Assembly: GCF_003991905.1 (NCBI RefSeq)
Contig: NZ_RSCL01000015.1
Location: forward strand, 126,001 to 190,000
Direction: 5' to 3'
Source of the DNA: Dulcicalothrix desertica PCC 7102
Lineage (GTDB): Bacteria > Cyanobacteriota > Cyanobacteriia > Cyanobacteriales > Nostocaceae
DNA: 64,000 bases
Of the stretch, positions 8,909 to 18,673 are shown piece by piece (the stretch's first letter is position 1; each line of letters starts with the position of its first letter). The position numbers were made by a program, and so were the translations under genes. Below the pieces are notes generated by a model, which worked only from the letters and a program-made list of their open reading frames with translations, was not told the origin of the DNA and ran no database searches.

Positions 8909-9346
8909 ATGTCAACACCAGAGGAACTAGAAGAAAAAAAAATTGTTGTTCGTCGTTGGGTTGAGCAGGTTTTTAATAACAAAAATTTGGCTTGTGTAGA
9001 TGAACTCAAGATAGCTAACTACGTTGACTGGACACCATTTCCGGGACAAGGCCCAGCACTAAAAGGATTTAAACCTGTTTTGCAACTTTTCTTAACAGCT
9101 TTTCCTGATTTCCATTACACTATTGAAGATGAGCTAGCTGAAGGTGATTTAGTTGTGTTTCGGGGCACTTGGAAAGGAACTCATCAAAGGGAATTTATGG
9201 GAATTCCTCCAACTGGACGCGAAGTTACTGGGCAACGAATTGATAATTTTCGAGTTATTGGTGACAAAATGGTGGAACACTGGGGTTGCGGTAACGAATT
9301 AGACGTTATGCAGCTTATCGGCGCCATTCCATCAGAACAGGAGTAA
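8909..9346 (+). CDS. SnoaL-like ester cyclase / NTF2-fold protein
   Basis: 145 residues, full-length for the SnoaL family. AGGAGA lies about 7 nt before the ATG. Typical features are KKIVVRRWVEQVFNNKN, FLTAFPDFHYTIEDELAEGD, the EFMGIPPTGREV motif and VEHWGCGNELDVMQLIGAIP at the C-terminus. SnoaL proteins close or isomerise polyketide rings in anthracycline pathways, but the fold is also used for other chemistry. Lying in the cluster next to a second copy, it probably acts on the polyketide or a derived intermediate. Confidence 0.87.
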   Translation: MSTPEELEEKKIVVRRWVEQVFNNKNLACVDELKIANYVDWTPFPGQGPALKGFKPVLQLFLTAFPDFHYTIEDELAEGDLVVFRGTWKGTHQREFMGIPPTGREVTGQRIDNFRVIGDKMVEHWGCGNELDVMQLIGAIPSEQE

Positions 9347-9397
9347 AATATAAAACGTAAAATATCCAACAAAATCTAACCAAAGGAGAATGACTTG

Positions 9398-9871
9398 ATG
9401 TCATTAGAAAAAAATAAAGCTGTTGTTAATCGTTTTTTGTCAGAGGTTTTCAATCAAAGAAATCTCACTGTAATTGATGAAATTGTTGATGCAAATGCAA
9501 TAGACCATTATAAACAAGGCTTGACTTTATGGTTGATTTTGGGTGCTTTCCCAGACTTTCGCATCAGCATTAAAACTATGATTGCCGAAGGTGATAAAGT
9601 CGCAGTTATCTCAACCTTATATGGAACGCATCAAGGTGTACTAATGGGTATTCCGCCTACTCATAAACCTGTATCAATTGTAAAGGCTGATATTTTTCGC
9701 ATTGCTAACGGTAAAATTGTAGAGATTTGGCAAAACGGTGACTACATTGGTTTAATGCAGCAAATAGGAGCTATTGATGTTCAACGTTTGACTTATCATT
9801 TACAAGTAGCTCCTGAAATCTCTAATAAGACGCAGCCATCGGTTGTCGCAACACAGGTGAAAGGCGCCTAA
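9398..9871 (+). CDS. Second SnoaL-like ester cyclase / NTF2-fold protein
   Basis: About 157 residues from the ATG at 9398, with GGAG 9 nt upstream; a TTG three bases earlier is an alternative. It parallels the preceding gene: NKAVVNRFLSEVFNQRN, LGAFPDFRISIKTMIAEGDK, LMGIPPTHKPV and IWQNGDYIGLMQQIGAI. The two are diverged duplicates rather than recent copies. This copy has a C-terminal extension of about 30 residues, and its central region (DANAIDHYKQGLTLWLIL) is shortened, so the two may not share a substrate. Confidence 0.86.
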   Translation: MSLEKNKAVVNRFLSEVFNQRNLTVIDEIVDANAIDHYKQGLTLWLILGAFPDFRISIKTMIAEGDKVAVISTLYGTHQGVLMGIPPTHKPVSIVKADIFRIANGKIVEIWQNGDYIGLMQQIGAIDVQRLTYHLQVAPEISNKTQPSVVATQVKGA

Positions 9872-9896
9872 TCAAAATAGGAGGGAGGAAATTTTT

Positions 9897-11447
9897 ATGT
9901 TAGTTCAACCAGGTGAGCCAATATTAGAAATTCATGAGATTCAAGGTCATATTTTACCTGGCTTTAATAAAGATTTCCAAATACTGCTTTTCCTTGAAAT
10001 TGTCGAAGTCTGTCAGATTAAGGATTGGTTGCGCCAAATTCACCCGCGCATCGTCAGCTTAGAAACAGTATTAAATCATCAACAATTAACTAGTAATGAT
10101 TCTCCAAATCATCTTTCTAGTTGTGAACCTAGCATTTGGATAAATATTGCTTTTTCATTTAATGGACTAAGCAAATTGACTAACGATGCTGATTTATTTA
10201 TTGATGCAGCATTTAAAGATGGTTTACATAACCGCTCAGAACTATTAGGAGACCCAACTCATCGAGATATAGAGGGTAATTGCCACAACTGGGTTATTGG
10301 TAGTTCTGGTAACATTCCAGACATTATCTTAATTATTGCTGCTGATGATAATAACAATCTAGTTCAGGCAGTTAACCAAATAGAAGCAAGCTTGAACAGT
10401 GGGTTTAAAGTAATCTTTAAGCAAGCTGCTGCGGTTTTACTTTCACCTTTTAAGGGTCATGAACATTTTGGTTTTCGTGACTGCATTTCTCAACCATGTG
10501 TTAGAGGAAGAATTTCCAACCAGGCAAATGATTTTCTTACACCCCGCTTTAATCTTGATAATGCACACCAAGAAAAGATCACCCAAGATTTAATTTGGCC
10601 TGGAGAATTTATTTTTGGATACCCTCGTCAAAGTCCAATTGATAAACTTTTACCTGGAGCAATTGCGGAAGCTGGACCAAGTTGGGCGCCTAACGGTTCA
10701 TTTCTTGTTTTTCGGAGGTTACGCCAAGATGTAGAGGCTTTTCAAACTTTTACTAAATCTGTTGCAAAGCAACTAAGGGAGAAAAATCTGACTCTTGAGG
10801 ATATAACTTCCGAAAAATTGGCAGCAAAACTTATGGGACGTTGGTTTAGTGGTACGCCAATTATTCATGCACCCAACAGTGATAACCCTGAGATTGCTCA
10901 AGAAAGTTGGCTTAATAATCACTTTGTATATGAAAATTCTAGTCAATCTGCTGTCGATTCTGCTGTTGATGATGTCCACTTGTTAGGTGATACACTAGGT
11001 ATAATTTGCCCTCACGCGGCTCACATCCGCAAAGCTTTCCCGCGCGATACAAAAACTCTGAGTGGTAGCGAAGCTGATACTCAAACTCATCGACTACTAC
11101 GCCGAGGAATACCATTTGGACAACTTTTCTGTGATGATACAGAGCGAGGTTTACTATTTCTTGCTTATCAAACCTCTATAGAACGACAATTTGAATTTAT
11201 TACTACTAATTGGATCAACAACCCAAACTTTCCTGATAGTGGCGCCGGACACGATCCAATTGTTGGTCAAAATAATAATCTTGGAGAAAACCGCGTTCGG
11301 AGTTGGAATTTACCAGTTAAAAACCCTGATGGGGGTGTAACAAAAATTTCCGTAAAAATTCCCATTGATTGGGTTATTCCCACAGGTGGAGGCTATTTCT
11401 TTGCTCCCTCTATTAGTGCTTTAAATTACTTGAGTAAAAATCATTAA
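9897..11447 (+). CDS. DyP-type heme peroxidase
   Basis: 516 residues. A very strong ribosome-binding site (AGGAGGGAGG) precedes the ATG. Family marks: IQGHILPGFNKDFQ at the N-terminus; GFRDCISQP, the GxxDG motif with the catalytic Asp kept but the last Gly replaced by Cys; the heme-ligand His region CPHAAHIRKAFPRD; and the distal Arg region HRLLRRGIPFG followed by RGLLFLAYQTSIERQFEFI. DyP enzymes oxidise dyes, phenols and other bulky substrates with H2O2. No Tat signal is visible, so it is probably cytoplasmic and a tailoring oxidant for the cluster product. Confidence 0.92.
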   Translation: MLVQPGEPILEIHEIQGHILPGFNKDFQILLFLEIVEVCQIKDWLRQIHPRIVSLETVLNHQQLTSNDSPNHLSSCEPSIWINIAFSFNGLSKLTNDADLFIDAAFKDGLHNRSELLGDPTHRDIEGNCHNWVIGSSGNIPDIILIIAADDNNNLVQAVNQIEASLNSGFKVIFKQAAAVLLSPFKGHEHFGFRDCISQPCVRGRISNQANDFLTPRFNLDNAHQEKITQDLIWPGEFIFGYPRQSPIDKLLPGAIAEAGPSWAPNGSFLVFRRLRQDVEAFQTFTKSVAKQLREKNLTLEDITSEKLAAKLMGRWFSGTPIIHAPNSDNPEIAQESWLNNHFVYENSSQSAVDSAVDDVHLLGDTLGIICPHAAHIRKAFPRDTKTLSGSEADTQTHRLLRRGIPFGQLFCDDTERGLLFLAYQTSIERQFEFITTNWINNPNFPDSGAGHDPIVGQNNNLGENRVRSWNLPVKNPDGGVTKISVKIPIDWVIPTGGGYFFAPSISALNYLSKNH

Positions 11448-11482
11448 AAAAAAATTACACAAATTTTTATATATGTCCAGAG

Positions 11483-12454
11483 ATGAAACCTACCTCTGTT
11501 AGCTTAATTCGAGCAAATTCCTACGACCAAGACTCATTATATCTTGCCTTAGAAAATCTGTTGGCGCCATTGGGAGGAATAGCTGCTTTTGTAAAACCGG
11601 GTGATCGCGTTCTCTTAAAACCCAATTTGTTAACAGCTTCTAAGCCCGAAAAAGAATGTATCACTCGAAAAGAATTAGTACGTAACATAGCCTATATGAT
11701 TAAAGCAGTAGGCGGTAAACCTTTTCTTGGGGACAGCCCAACGTTTAATACTGCAAAGGGAGTTGCCAAAGCAGCAGGTTACTTTCATATTGCAAAAGAA
11801 CTAGACATGCCAATAGTTGAACTGCACAGTAAACGTTATCAAACAGAGAATAAGGAATTTCAACATTTACTACTTAGTAAAGAGGCAATGGAAGCTGATG
11901 TAGTAATTAATTTACCTAAAGTTAAATCTCATTCGCAGGTAACGTTAACACTAGGTGTAAAAAATTTGTTTGGTTGTGTACCTGGTAATACAAAAGCTTG
12001 GTGGCATATGGAAATTGGCACTTCGAGCATTCACTTTGCCAAAATGCTGGTAGAAACTGCACGAACCATCAGTCCAGACTTAACAATTATTGATGGCATT
12101 ATTGGACACCAAGGAAATGGGCCGAGTGATGGGGAACCCCGTTATTTGGGTTTACTAGGAGCTTCTCAAAATGTATTTGCCCTAGACCGAGTTATCGTAG
12201 AAATTCTAAATGTAGACCCAAACTTAATTCCTACCATAGTCGCAGCACAACAATTAGAACTTTGTCCTGAGCTTGCAACTATTAATTTCCCTTATTTACG
12301 ACCAGAAGAATTAAAAGTTTTTGACTGGCAGTTACCCAGCAAATACATCCCACTCGACTTTGGTTTACCAAATATAGTTAGGTCTACTCTCAAATCTTTA
12401 TTTTTACGATTAATGAAAGAACGTATTTATTCTAGTACAGAAAAAATTAATTGA
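11483..12454 (+). CDS. DUF362 family protein
   Basis: 323 residues. Matches the DUF362 pattern: VKPGDRVLLKPNLL near residue 40, LGDSPTFNTAKGVAKAAGY, the region DVVINLPKVKSHSQVTLTLG followed by VKNLFGCVPGNTKAWWH, and IDGIIGHQGNGPSDGEPRYL. Many DUF362 proteins carry a C-terminal ferredoxin-like CxxCxxC cluster; none is seen here. The biochemical role of the family is not settled. It sits 35 bp after the DyP gene and 13 bp before the next gene, so it belongs to the same operon. Confidence 0.88.
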   Translation: MKPTSVSLIRANSYDQDSLYLALENLLAPLGGIAAFVKPGDRVLLKPNLLTASKPEKECITRKELVRNIAYMIKAVGGKPFLGDSPTFNTAKGVAKAAGYFHIAKELDMPIVELHSKRYQTENKEFQHLLLSKEAMEADVVINLPKVKSHSQVTLTLGVKNLFGCVPGNTKAWWHMEIGTSSIHFAKMLVETARTISPDLTIIDGIIGHQGNGPSDGEPRYLGLLGASQNVFALDRVIVEILNVDPNLIPTIVAAQQLELCPELATINFPYLRPEELKVFDWQLPSKYIPLDFGLPNIVRSTLKSLFLRLMKERIYSSTEKIN

Positions 12455-12467
12455 GGAGTAAATAATA

Positions 12468-13481
12468 ATGCAATTCTCTCTCAAAAGGCTATTTAAATTC
12501 CGAATTTTTCGCCAACTAGGTATAAAGCTGGCAATATTTGTGTTTCTCGCTTTCGTAATTTTCCCACTCTCGCCTTGTTTTGCACAAGAAATTGCACAAC
12601 AACCAGATTTCTCTATACCTATACCTGGCAACTTTAGGTTACCTAATGCTGGGACAAATTTTATCCCCAGTAGATTTGATATCGATCTGGAAATCTTGAG
12701 CGGACCCAATGCAGGTAGAAGACTGATACTAGGCAATTTAACTGATATTATGGTTGTCTCTCGCAGCAACCCAATGACAGGTAACGAGACTTCTGCAAGA
12801 GTCAAATTTGATTTTAAAGACCAAAATGGCGAAGGAGAAAAATTTTCCCGACTAGATAAACTACGCAAAGAAGGAATTACCCTTGATAAAGAAGTCCGTA
12901 AATCGGATTTTAGTATGATTCCTGAAGGGTTTCGCGATAATCAGGCAAGAAAGATTTTTGTAGAAATTGCATCTATTGATGCTTCCTCTGCCGATGGTAG
13001 CAGTCGAATTTTAGTCGGTCAACCCCTCAAAAACATGTTTCCTCAAATTTATAAACCTGCTTTAGGGATGATTGTTATGGATGGAAATCGTAAATACCCA
13101 GCAAGAAGCTTTTTCATTCCATATGGAGTAATCATGACAAAGTATGGAAACTTCATCGCCAATGCTAACGGATATGAAAATCCAATTTATGCCTTTGCCA
13201 CCCCTCCAACTCGAAAGTATCCCAATATACCTGTTGATCTGGAAGAAGAAGGAGAAAGCTACAGAGCAGTTGAAAGATCACAATTAGTCTCACTTGATAA
13301 TCCTAGTGGACCTCCTGTTGCAAGACTAAATCAAGTTAGGTTTACAAATGCTACAATCCGTCGCCGAATAACAGGAGAACTTGACTTAGAGCCTCCCGAA
13401 AGGCAACCAATACCCAAACCTTTTCGTGGTGAGCGTTTTACAAATTCTAAAGACCCCAAAGACCTATTTCCCAGTGAGTAA
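12468..13481 (+). CDS. Secreted protein of unknown function in the biosynthetic operon
   Basis: 337 residues with a clear Sec signal peptide: basic N-terminus (KRLFKFRIFRQLGIK), hydrophobic core (LAIFVFLAFVIFPL) and a probable cleavage after SPCFA, before QEIAQQPDF. GAGGAG lies upstream of the ATG. The mature part is rich in beta-type sequence (FDIDLEILSGPNAGRRLILG, KPALGMIVMDGNRKYPARSF) and ends in a Pro/Arg-rich tail. I do not recognise a family. Its place between the DUF362 and NRPS genes suggests a role in handling the product outside the cytoplasm. Confidence 0.8.
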   Translation: MQFSLKRLFKFRIFRQLGIKLAIFVFLAFVIFPLSPCFAQEIAQQPDFSIPIPGNFRLPNAGTNFIPSRFDIDLEILSGPNAGRRLILGNLTDIMVVSRSNPMTGNETSARVKFDFKDQNGEGEKFSRLDKLRKEGITLDKEVRKSDFSMIPEGFRDNQARKIFVEIASIDASSADGSSRILVGQPLKNMFPQIYKPALGMIVMDGNRKYPARSFFIPYGVIMTKYGNFIANANGYENPIYAFATPPTRKYPNIPVDLEEEGESYRAVERSQLVSLDNPSGPPVARLNQVRFTNATIRRRITGELDLEPPERQPIPKPFRGERFTNSKDPKDLFPSE

Positions 13482-13542
13482 TTAAGGACTAAAAAATAGT
13501 ATGGGGCTTGGCATTAAAAGACTTGAAGATTGAGGGAAAAGC

Positions 13543-16500
13543 ATGAACGAGGCTTTGGATATTTCGCAATTATACCCGACAGATATTTGTATTCATCAGT
13601 TATTTGAGGCTCAAGTAGTTAAGTCTCCTGAAGCAGTTGCAGCAATTTTTGGTTCAGAGCAACTCACTTATCGAGAGTTAAACCGTCGAGCTAATCAACT
13701 GGCACATTATCTCAAACGTTTAAACGTCGGTTCAGAAGTTCTCGTTGGTATTTGTCTGGAACGTTCTTTAGAAGCCTTAGTTAGTTTATTAGCTATTCTC
13801 AAGGCTGGTGGTGCCTATGTACCATTTGACCCAGCATATCCGTCAACGCGCCTTGCCTTCATGTTTCAAGATAGCCAAGTTCCGGTAATTTTGACTCTTC
13901 AACACTTAGTCAATAATTTTCCTAACAACACTCAAGCGCGCATAATTTGCTTGGACAATTGGGAGATAATTGCTCCAGAGTGCGAGCATAACCCCACGTC
14001 AGAGACAACCGCTGATAATATTGCTTACGTCATTTATACCTCTGGTTCCACTGGAACCCCCAAAGGTGTCCTAGGACTACATCGAGGTGTAATCAACCGT
14101 TTTTATTGGATGTGGAATCTATATCCCTTTGAGGTAGAGGAAGTATGTTGTCACAAAACTTCTCTCAGTTTTGTAGATTCTATCTGGGAAATTTTTGGCC
14201 CGTTGCTACAGGGGATACCGATAGTAATTATAACCGATGATGTCGTTAAAGACACTTATCAGCTAGTCCAAACCTTGTCAAAAAACCAAATTACGCGCAT
14301 TGTACTGGTTCCCTCTTTGCTACGCGCGATTGTTGATAGTACTGTTGATTTACAGCAACTTTACCGACTTAAGTATTGGCTTAGTAGTGGTGAAGTTCTC
14401 TCACTGGAATTAATGCAGCGCTTTCAACGACGAATGCCTGAAAGTGTACTGATAAACCTTTATGGTTCATCTGAGGTCGCAGCAGATGTAACTTATTTCG
14501 ATACAAGAGCCAACTCATCACAAATATCAGTTCCCATTGGGCGCCCTATTGCTAATACGCAAATTTATATTCTGGATACTGCACTGCAACCTGTTTCTGT
14601 TGGAGTTACGGGTGAATTGTATATAGGTGGTGCTGGTTTAGCCAGAGGTTATCTCAACCAACCTCAATTAAGCGCTGAGAAATTTATTCCCGATCCTTTT
14701 AACCAACCGGGTGCGCGTCTGTATAAAACTGGAGACTTGGGGCGTTATTTACCAAATGGCGATATCGAATTTATCGGGCGCCTTGACCATCAGGTGAAAA
14801 TACGGGGTTTCCGAATTGAGCTAGGAGAGATAGAAGCAGTTTTAAAACAACACCCAGCGGTGGAAGAGTCTGTAGTTATTGTTTGCGAGGAGCAACCTGA
14901 CAACAAATATTTAACCGCCTATGTAGTTACCAACCGTCAGTACCAAGAAGACCAAGAAGCAGTAATGCAATGGGATGTTGTTCATACTAAGCAATGGCAA
15001 AAAGTTTGGGATGAGATTTATAGTCAAACCCAACTACAACACGAGCCAACTTTTAATACTATTGGCTGGAACAGTAGCTACACAGGTTTACCAATTCCAG
15101 CAGTACAAATGCATGAGTGGGTAGAAGATACAGTTAAGCAGATTCTTGATTTAAAACCAACGCGCGTACTAGAAATTGGTTGTGGAACAGGGTTATTGTT
15201 GTTTCAAGTTGCCCCGCACTGCACGTCCTATTGGGGAACTGACTTTTCAAAAGTGACCCTTAACTATTTGCGACAACAATTAAACCAACTAGAAAATCCT
15301 TTATCTCAAGTTACTTTGCTGCAAAAGACAGCAGATGATTTTGAAGGAATTGAAGCAGGTAGTTTTGACGCGATAATTTTAAACTCTGTTATCCAACAAT
15401 TTCCGAGTGTTGAATATTTGTTGCGGGTGTTAGAACAAGCTGTTAATACAGTAGCACCTGGAGGATTTATCTTTGTGGGAGACGTGCGTAGTCTTCCACT
15501 CCTAAAAGCCTTCCACGTTTCTGTAATGCTGCATCACGCACCTGAGCACCTCTCAACAGAACGGATGCAACAGCGGATGCTTCTTCAGATAGATCAGGAA
15601 GAAGAACTGATTATTGAGCCAGCATTTTTTATTGCTTTAAAAGCACATTTCCCACAAATTAGCCATGTAGAAATTCGACCAAAGCGCGGTCATTACCACA
15701 ACGAATTAACTCGATTTCGTTATCAGGTAGTTATTCATGTAGGGAAGCAGAATAATTCTGTAAATCCTGTTTACTTAGATTGGCAGCGTGAGGGCTTAAA
15801 TTTGTCTACAGTTCTCCAATTATTAGAAACTAAATTAGAAACTAAATTAGAAACCAAACCAGAAATTGTGTGCATTACACGTGTGCCCAATGCTCGCCTC
15901 TGGCAAGAAATGAAAACTCTAGAGTTGCTAGCAAGTTCTAGTCCTCCTGCGACTGTAGGAGAACTGCGTCAAATCCTCAGTCAAATTTCTGGAGATTGGG
16001 TAGACCCAGAACATTTTTGGGCATTAAGCCATGACTTACCTTATGCTATCAGCATCGATTGGTCGAACCCAGGTGCTGATGGCTGTTACAATGTAGTTTT
16101 CCGACGAACCGAAACTAAAGCACAGAAACAGGAAACAATTATTACCTCCTTATTAATACCAACATTTGACCCCAAACCTTGGAAAAGCTATGCAAACAAT
16201 CCTCTACGAGGAAAATTTATCCAAGGTTTAGTACCACAGTTGCGTAGCTTCCTGCATGAAAGACTACCCGAACACATGGTACCTACCACATATATGTTGC
16301 AAAATTCCTTACCACTGGCGCCTAATGGTAAAGTAGATCGTCGTGCGCTTCCTTTTCCTATCAAGACTCGACCTCAATTAGTAGAGACAACCTTTGTAGC
16401 ACCTGGCAATCCTACAGAAGAAATATTAGCAAGTATCTGGATGAAAGTTTTAGGACTCGAAGAAATTGGTACTCACGATAACTTTTTTGAACTAGGGGGA

Positions 16501-17988
16501 CATTCCTTACTTGCGACTCAAGTCATCTCTCGCATCAGCGAAGTTTTTCAAGTAGAAATTCCCTTGCGTCAACTATTTGAGGCACCCACAATAGCGAGTT
16601 TAGCAAAGAGTCTCAAAGAAGACAAAAATCGAGAACTTAATCTGCCTACCATTGAGTCAGTTGAGAATAGGTCTAATATACCTATGTCCTTTGGTCAGCA
16701 GCAGTTATGGTTCTTTAATCAATTCCAGCCTGCAAATCCTTTTTTGAATGTACCAACAGCTATTCGTCTGAGCGGTCAACTTAACGTAGAAGCTTTAGAA
16801 CAATCCCTCAAAGAAATTATTCGGCGCCACGAAATTTTACGAACTACTTTTACAACAATACATGGGCAACCAACAGCAGTAATTTTTCCTCTAATTAACT
16901 TTAGTTTGAGAGTGATTGATTTACAAGGTTTGCCAGTAAACGAACGTGAAATCGAAGCTCAACGATTAACTAATCAGGAACTACAGCAACCCTTCAACCT
17001 GACAGAAAATTTGCTCTTCCGCAGTAGTTTGTTGTGCTTAAATCAGCAAGAACACATTTTATTATGGACAATGCATACCCTTATATGTGATGGTTGGTCT
17101 ATAAAAGTGTTTATGCGTGAATTGAGTAAGCTGTACACTGCTTTCTGTCAGGGACAGGCTTCACCACTACCCAAACTAGCAATTCAATATGCGGATTTTG
17201 CCGCTTGGCAACGACAATGGTTACAGGGAGAAATTCTAGAGCGTCATTTAGCTTATTGGCAACGACAATTAGGTGGCAATTTACCTGTGTTGCAATTACC
17301 TACAGACCATCCGCGTCAAGTTAGGCAGAGCTATCGCAGTGCAATGCAGACTCTATATCTATCTCCTGACTTGACGACGGCGCTCCAGTTACTGAACCAT
17401 CGTGAAGGGGTAACGATGTTTATGCTCTTACTGGCAGCATTTCAAACATTATTGTACCGCTATACAGGTCAAGAGGACATTTTGATCGGCGCCGCCATTA
17501 CCAACCGTAACCGGGTGGAGTTAGAAGCTCTAATTGGATTGTTAAGCAATGGAATAGTCCTACGTACAAATTTATCCAGTAATCAAACATTTCAGGAATT
17601 ATTAGCTCAGGTAAGGGAAACAGTATTAGATGCTCACGCTCATCAAAACCTGCCTTTTGGGATGTTGATGGAAGTTTACCAGCAAGAACCTGGGCCACCA
17701 GCACCACCATTCCAAGTAATGTTTAACCTCCTCAACTTGGGAGACAGGTATATTGAACTACCATTAGTTAAAGCAGAAGTACTTTCACCTCCTGCGGGAC
17801 TAACATGTGAAGTAGATTTAATTTTTTGGGTTGTTGAGCAAAACGCTAGTATTTTACCTGCTCTGATTTATAATGCCGAGTTATTTGAAGCTGCTACCAT
17901 TAACCAGATGTTAAACGATTTGCAAACTTTACTGTCGGATATTTTGGTTAATCCTCAACGGCGCCTGCACAAATTTCTCCTCAAATAA
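13543..17988 (+). CDS. NRPS module A-[MT]-PCP-C, adenylation code close to beta-alanine
   Basis: 1481 residues. The A domain spans about 15-940: A3 YTSGSTGTPKG near 165, A5 NLYGSSEVAAD, A7/A8 YKTGDLGRYLPNGDIEFIGR and RGFRIELGEIE near 421, A10 NGKVDRRALP near 927. A SAM methyltransferase is inserted between A8 and A9 (VLEIGCGTG near 542-550), as in N-methylating NRPSs. The PCP has GGHSLL with the phosphopantetheine Ser at about 988. A C-terminal condensation domain follows (about 1045-1475). The hand-read selectivity code is V-D-W-V-L-S-L-A-D-K, one residue from the beta-alanine code VDWVISLADK. The C-domain motif reads HTLICDG (1178-1184), with the second, catalytic His of HHxxxDG replaced by Thr. 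No thioesterase is present. Confidence 0.93.
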   Translation: MNEALDISQLYPTDICIHQLFEAQVVKSPEAVAAIFGSEQLTYRELNRRANQLAHYLKRLNVGSEVLVGICLERSLEALVSLLAILKAGGAYVPFDPAYPSTRLAFMFQDSQVPVILTLQHLVNNFPNNTQARIICLDNWEIIAPECEHNPTSETTADNIAYVIYTSGSTGTPKGVLGLHRGVINRFYWMWNLYPFEVEEVCCHKTSLSFVDSIWEIFGPLLQGIPIVIITDDVVKDTYQLVQTLSKNQITRIVLVPSLLRAIVDSTVDLQQLYRLKYWLSSGEVLSLELMQRFQRRMPESVLINLYGSSEVAADVTYFDTRANSSQISVPIGRPIANTQIYILDTALQPVSVGVTGELYIGGAGLARGYLNQPQLSAEKFIPDPFNQPGARLYKTGDLGRYLPNGDIEFIGRLDHQVKIRGFRIELGEIEAVLKQHPAVEESVVIVCEEQPDNKYLTAYVVTNRQYQEDQEAVMQWDVVHTKQWQKVWDEIYSQTQLQHEPTFNTIGWNSSYTGLPIPAVQMHEWVEDTVKQILDLKPTRVLEIGCGTGLLLFQVAPHCTSYWGTDFSKVTLNYLRQQLNQLENPLSQVTLLQKTADDFEGIEAGSFDAIILNSVIQQFPSVEYLLRVLEQAVNTVAPGGFIFVGDVRSLPLLKAFHVSVMLHHAPEHLSTERMQQRMLLQIDQEEELIIEPAFFIALKAHFPQISHVEIRPKRGHYHNELTRFRYQVVIHVGKQNNSVNPVYLDWQREGLNLSTVLQLLETKLETKLETKPEIVCITRVPNARLWQEMKTLELLASSSPPATVGELRQILSQISGDWVDPEHFWALSHDLPYAISIDWSNPGADGCYNVVFRRTETKAQKQETIITSLLIPTFDPKPWKSYANNPLRGKFIQGLVPQLRSFLHERLPEHMVPTTYMLQNSLPLAPNGKVDRRALPFPIKTRPQLVETTFVAPGNPTEEILASIWMKVLGLEEIGTHDNFFELGGHSLLATQVISRISEVFQVEIPLRQLFEAPTIASLAKSLKEDKNRELNLPTIESVENRSNIPMSFGQQQLWFFNQFQPANPFLNVPTAIRLSGQLNVEALEQSLKEIIRRHEILRTTFTTIHGQPTAVIFPLINFSLRVIDLQGLPVNEREIEAQRLTNQELQQPFNLTENLLFRSSLLCLNQQEHILLWTMHTLICDGWSIKVFMRELSKLYTAFCQGQASPLPKLAIQYADFAAWQRQWLQGEILERHLAYWQRQLGGNLPVLQLPTDHPRQVRQSYRSAMQTLYLSPDLTTALQLLNHREGVTMFMLLLAAFQTLLYRYTGQEDILIGAAITNRNRVELEALIGLLSNGIVLRTNLSSNQTFQELLAQVRETVLDAHAHQNLPFGMLMEVYQQEPGPPAPPFQVMFNLLNLGDRYIELPLVKAEVLSPPAGLTCEVDLIFWVVEQNASILPALIYNAELFEAATINQMLNDLQTLLSDILVNPQRRLHKFLLK

Positions 17989-18019
17989 AACATTCCGAGC
18001 AGCAAGGGAGGCTAATAAA

Positions 18020-18625
18020 ATGGATGCAGTTCGTTTAGAAGAATCACAGATTGACGAAGCTACCATAACTCTTTATCAAGCCTTTGATAACGACCCAATG
18101 CTTCGCTACATCACTTTAGAAAATAATCTGGCAAGGGCAGATATAATAAAATGCTTTTGCCAAGCTATTTTGCGCTATACCAAATCATATAACACCATCT
18201 ATACAACCTCAAAAGACTTGAAAGGCGTTGCAATTTGGATTCCACCAGGTCAGTTTCCGATTAATTTTGTTAGACTTTTACAAGCAGGTCTTTATAAACT
18301 ACCTTTCAAACTTGGTTGGAGCGGATTTAATCGATGGGTTTCCCTGTTTACATTAGATTCATACCATAAAAGTGATATGTCTCAACCTCACTGGTATTTA
18401 TTAATACTGGGAGTAATACCTACCTATCAGGGACAAGGGATTGGAAGTTCGCTATTGCAACCAATCCTCAAGCAAGCAGATGCAGAAAAACTCCCTTGCT
18501 ACTTAGAGACTTTTACTACAGCATCTGTTCGCTTTTTCCAAAAGCATGGTTTTAAAGTTTTGAAAACAGACCAATTGCCGGGTAACGCTTTGTCTTTTTG
18601 GACAATGAAAAGAGAACCGATATGA
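18020..18625 (+). CDS. GNAT-family N-acetyltransferase
   Basis: 201 residues, with AAGGGAGG before the ATG. The acetyl-CoA loop is visible as LGVIPTYQGQGIGSSLLQPI at about residues 135-155, followed by the usual C-terminal part SVRFFQKHGFKVLKTDQLPG. The N-terminal half (LYQAFDNDPMLRYI, GVAIWIPPGQFP) is typical of GNATs often found beside cyanobacterial NRPS/PKS genes. It could acylate the product for tailoring or for self-protection. It lies 31 bp after the NRPS gene, in the same operon. Confidence 0.88.
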   Translation: MDAVRLEESQIDEATITLYQAFDNDPMLRYITLENNLARADIIKCFCQAILRYTKSYNTIYTTSKDLKGVAIWIPPGQFPINFVRLLQAGLYKLPFKLGWSGFNRWVSLFTLDSYHKSDMSQPHWYLLILGVIPTYQGQGIGSSLLQPILKQADAEKLPCYLETFTTASVRFFQKHGFKVLKTDQLPGNALSFWTMKREPI

Positions 18626-18673
18626 TAAAACATAAAACATTAGATATAAGCTTGAAAAATGGAGGAGAAAAAA

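Noticed and set aside
15819-15858. 12-bp near-repeat (TTAGAAACTAAA) within the NRPS gene
   Set aside because: In frame (LETKLETKLETKPE) and located in the linker of the methyltransferase insert; simple replication slippage, not a separate element.
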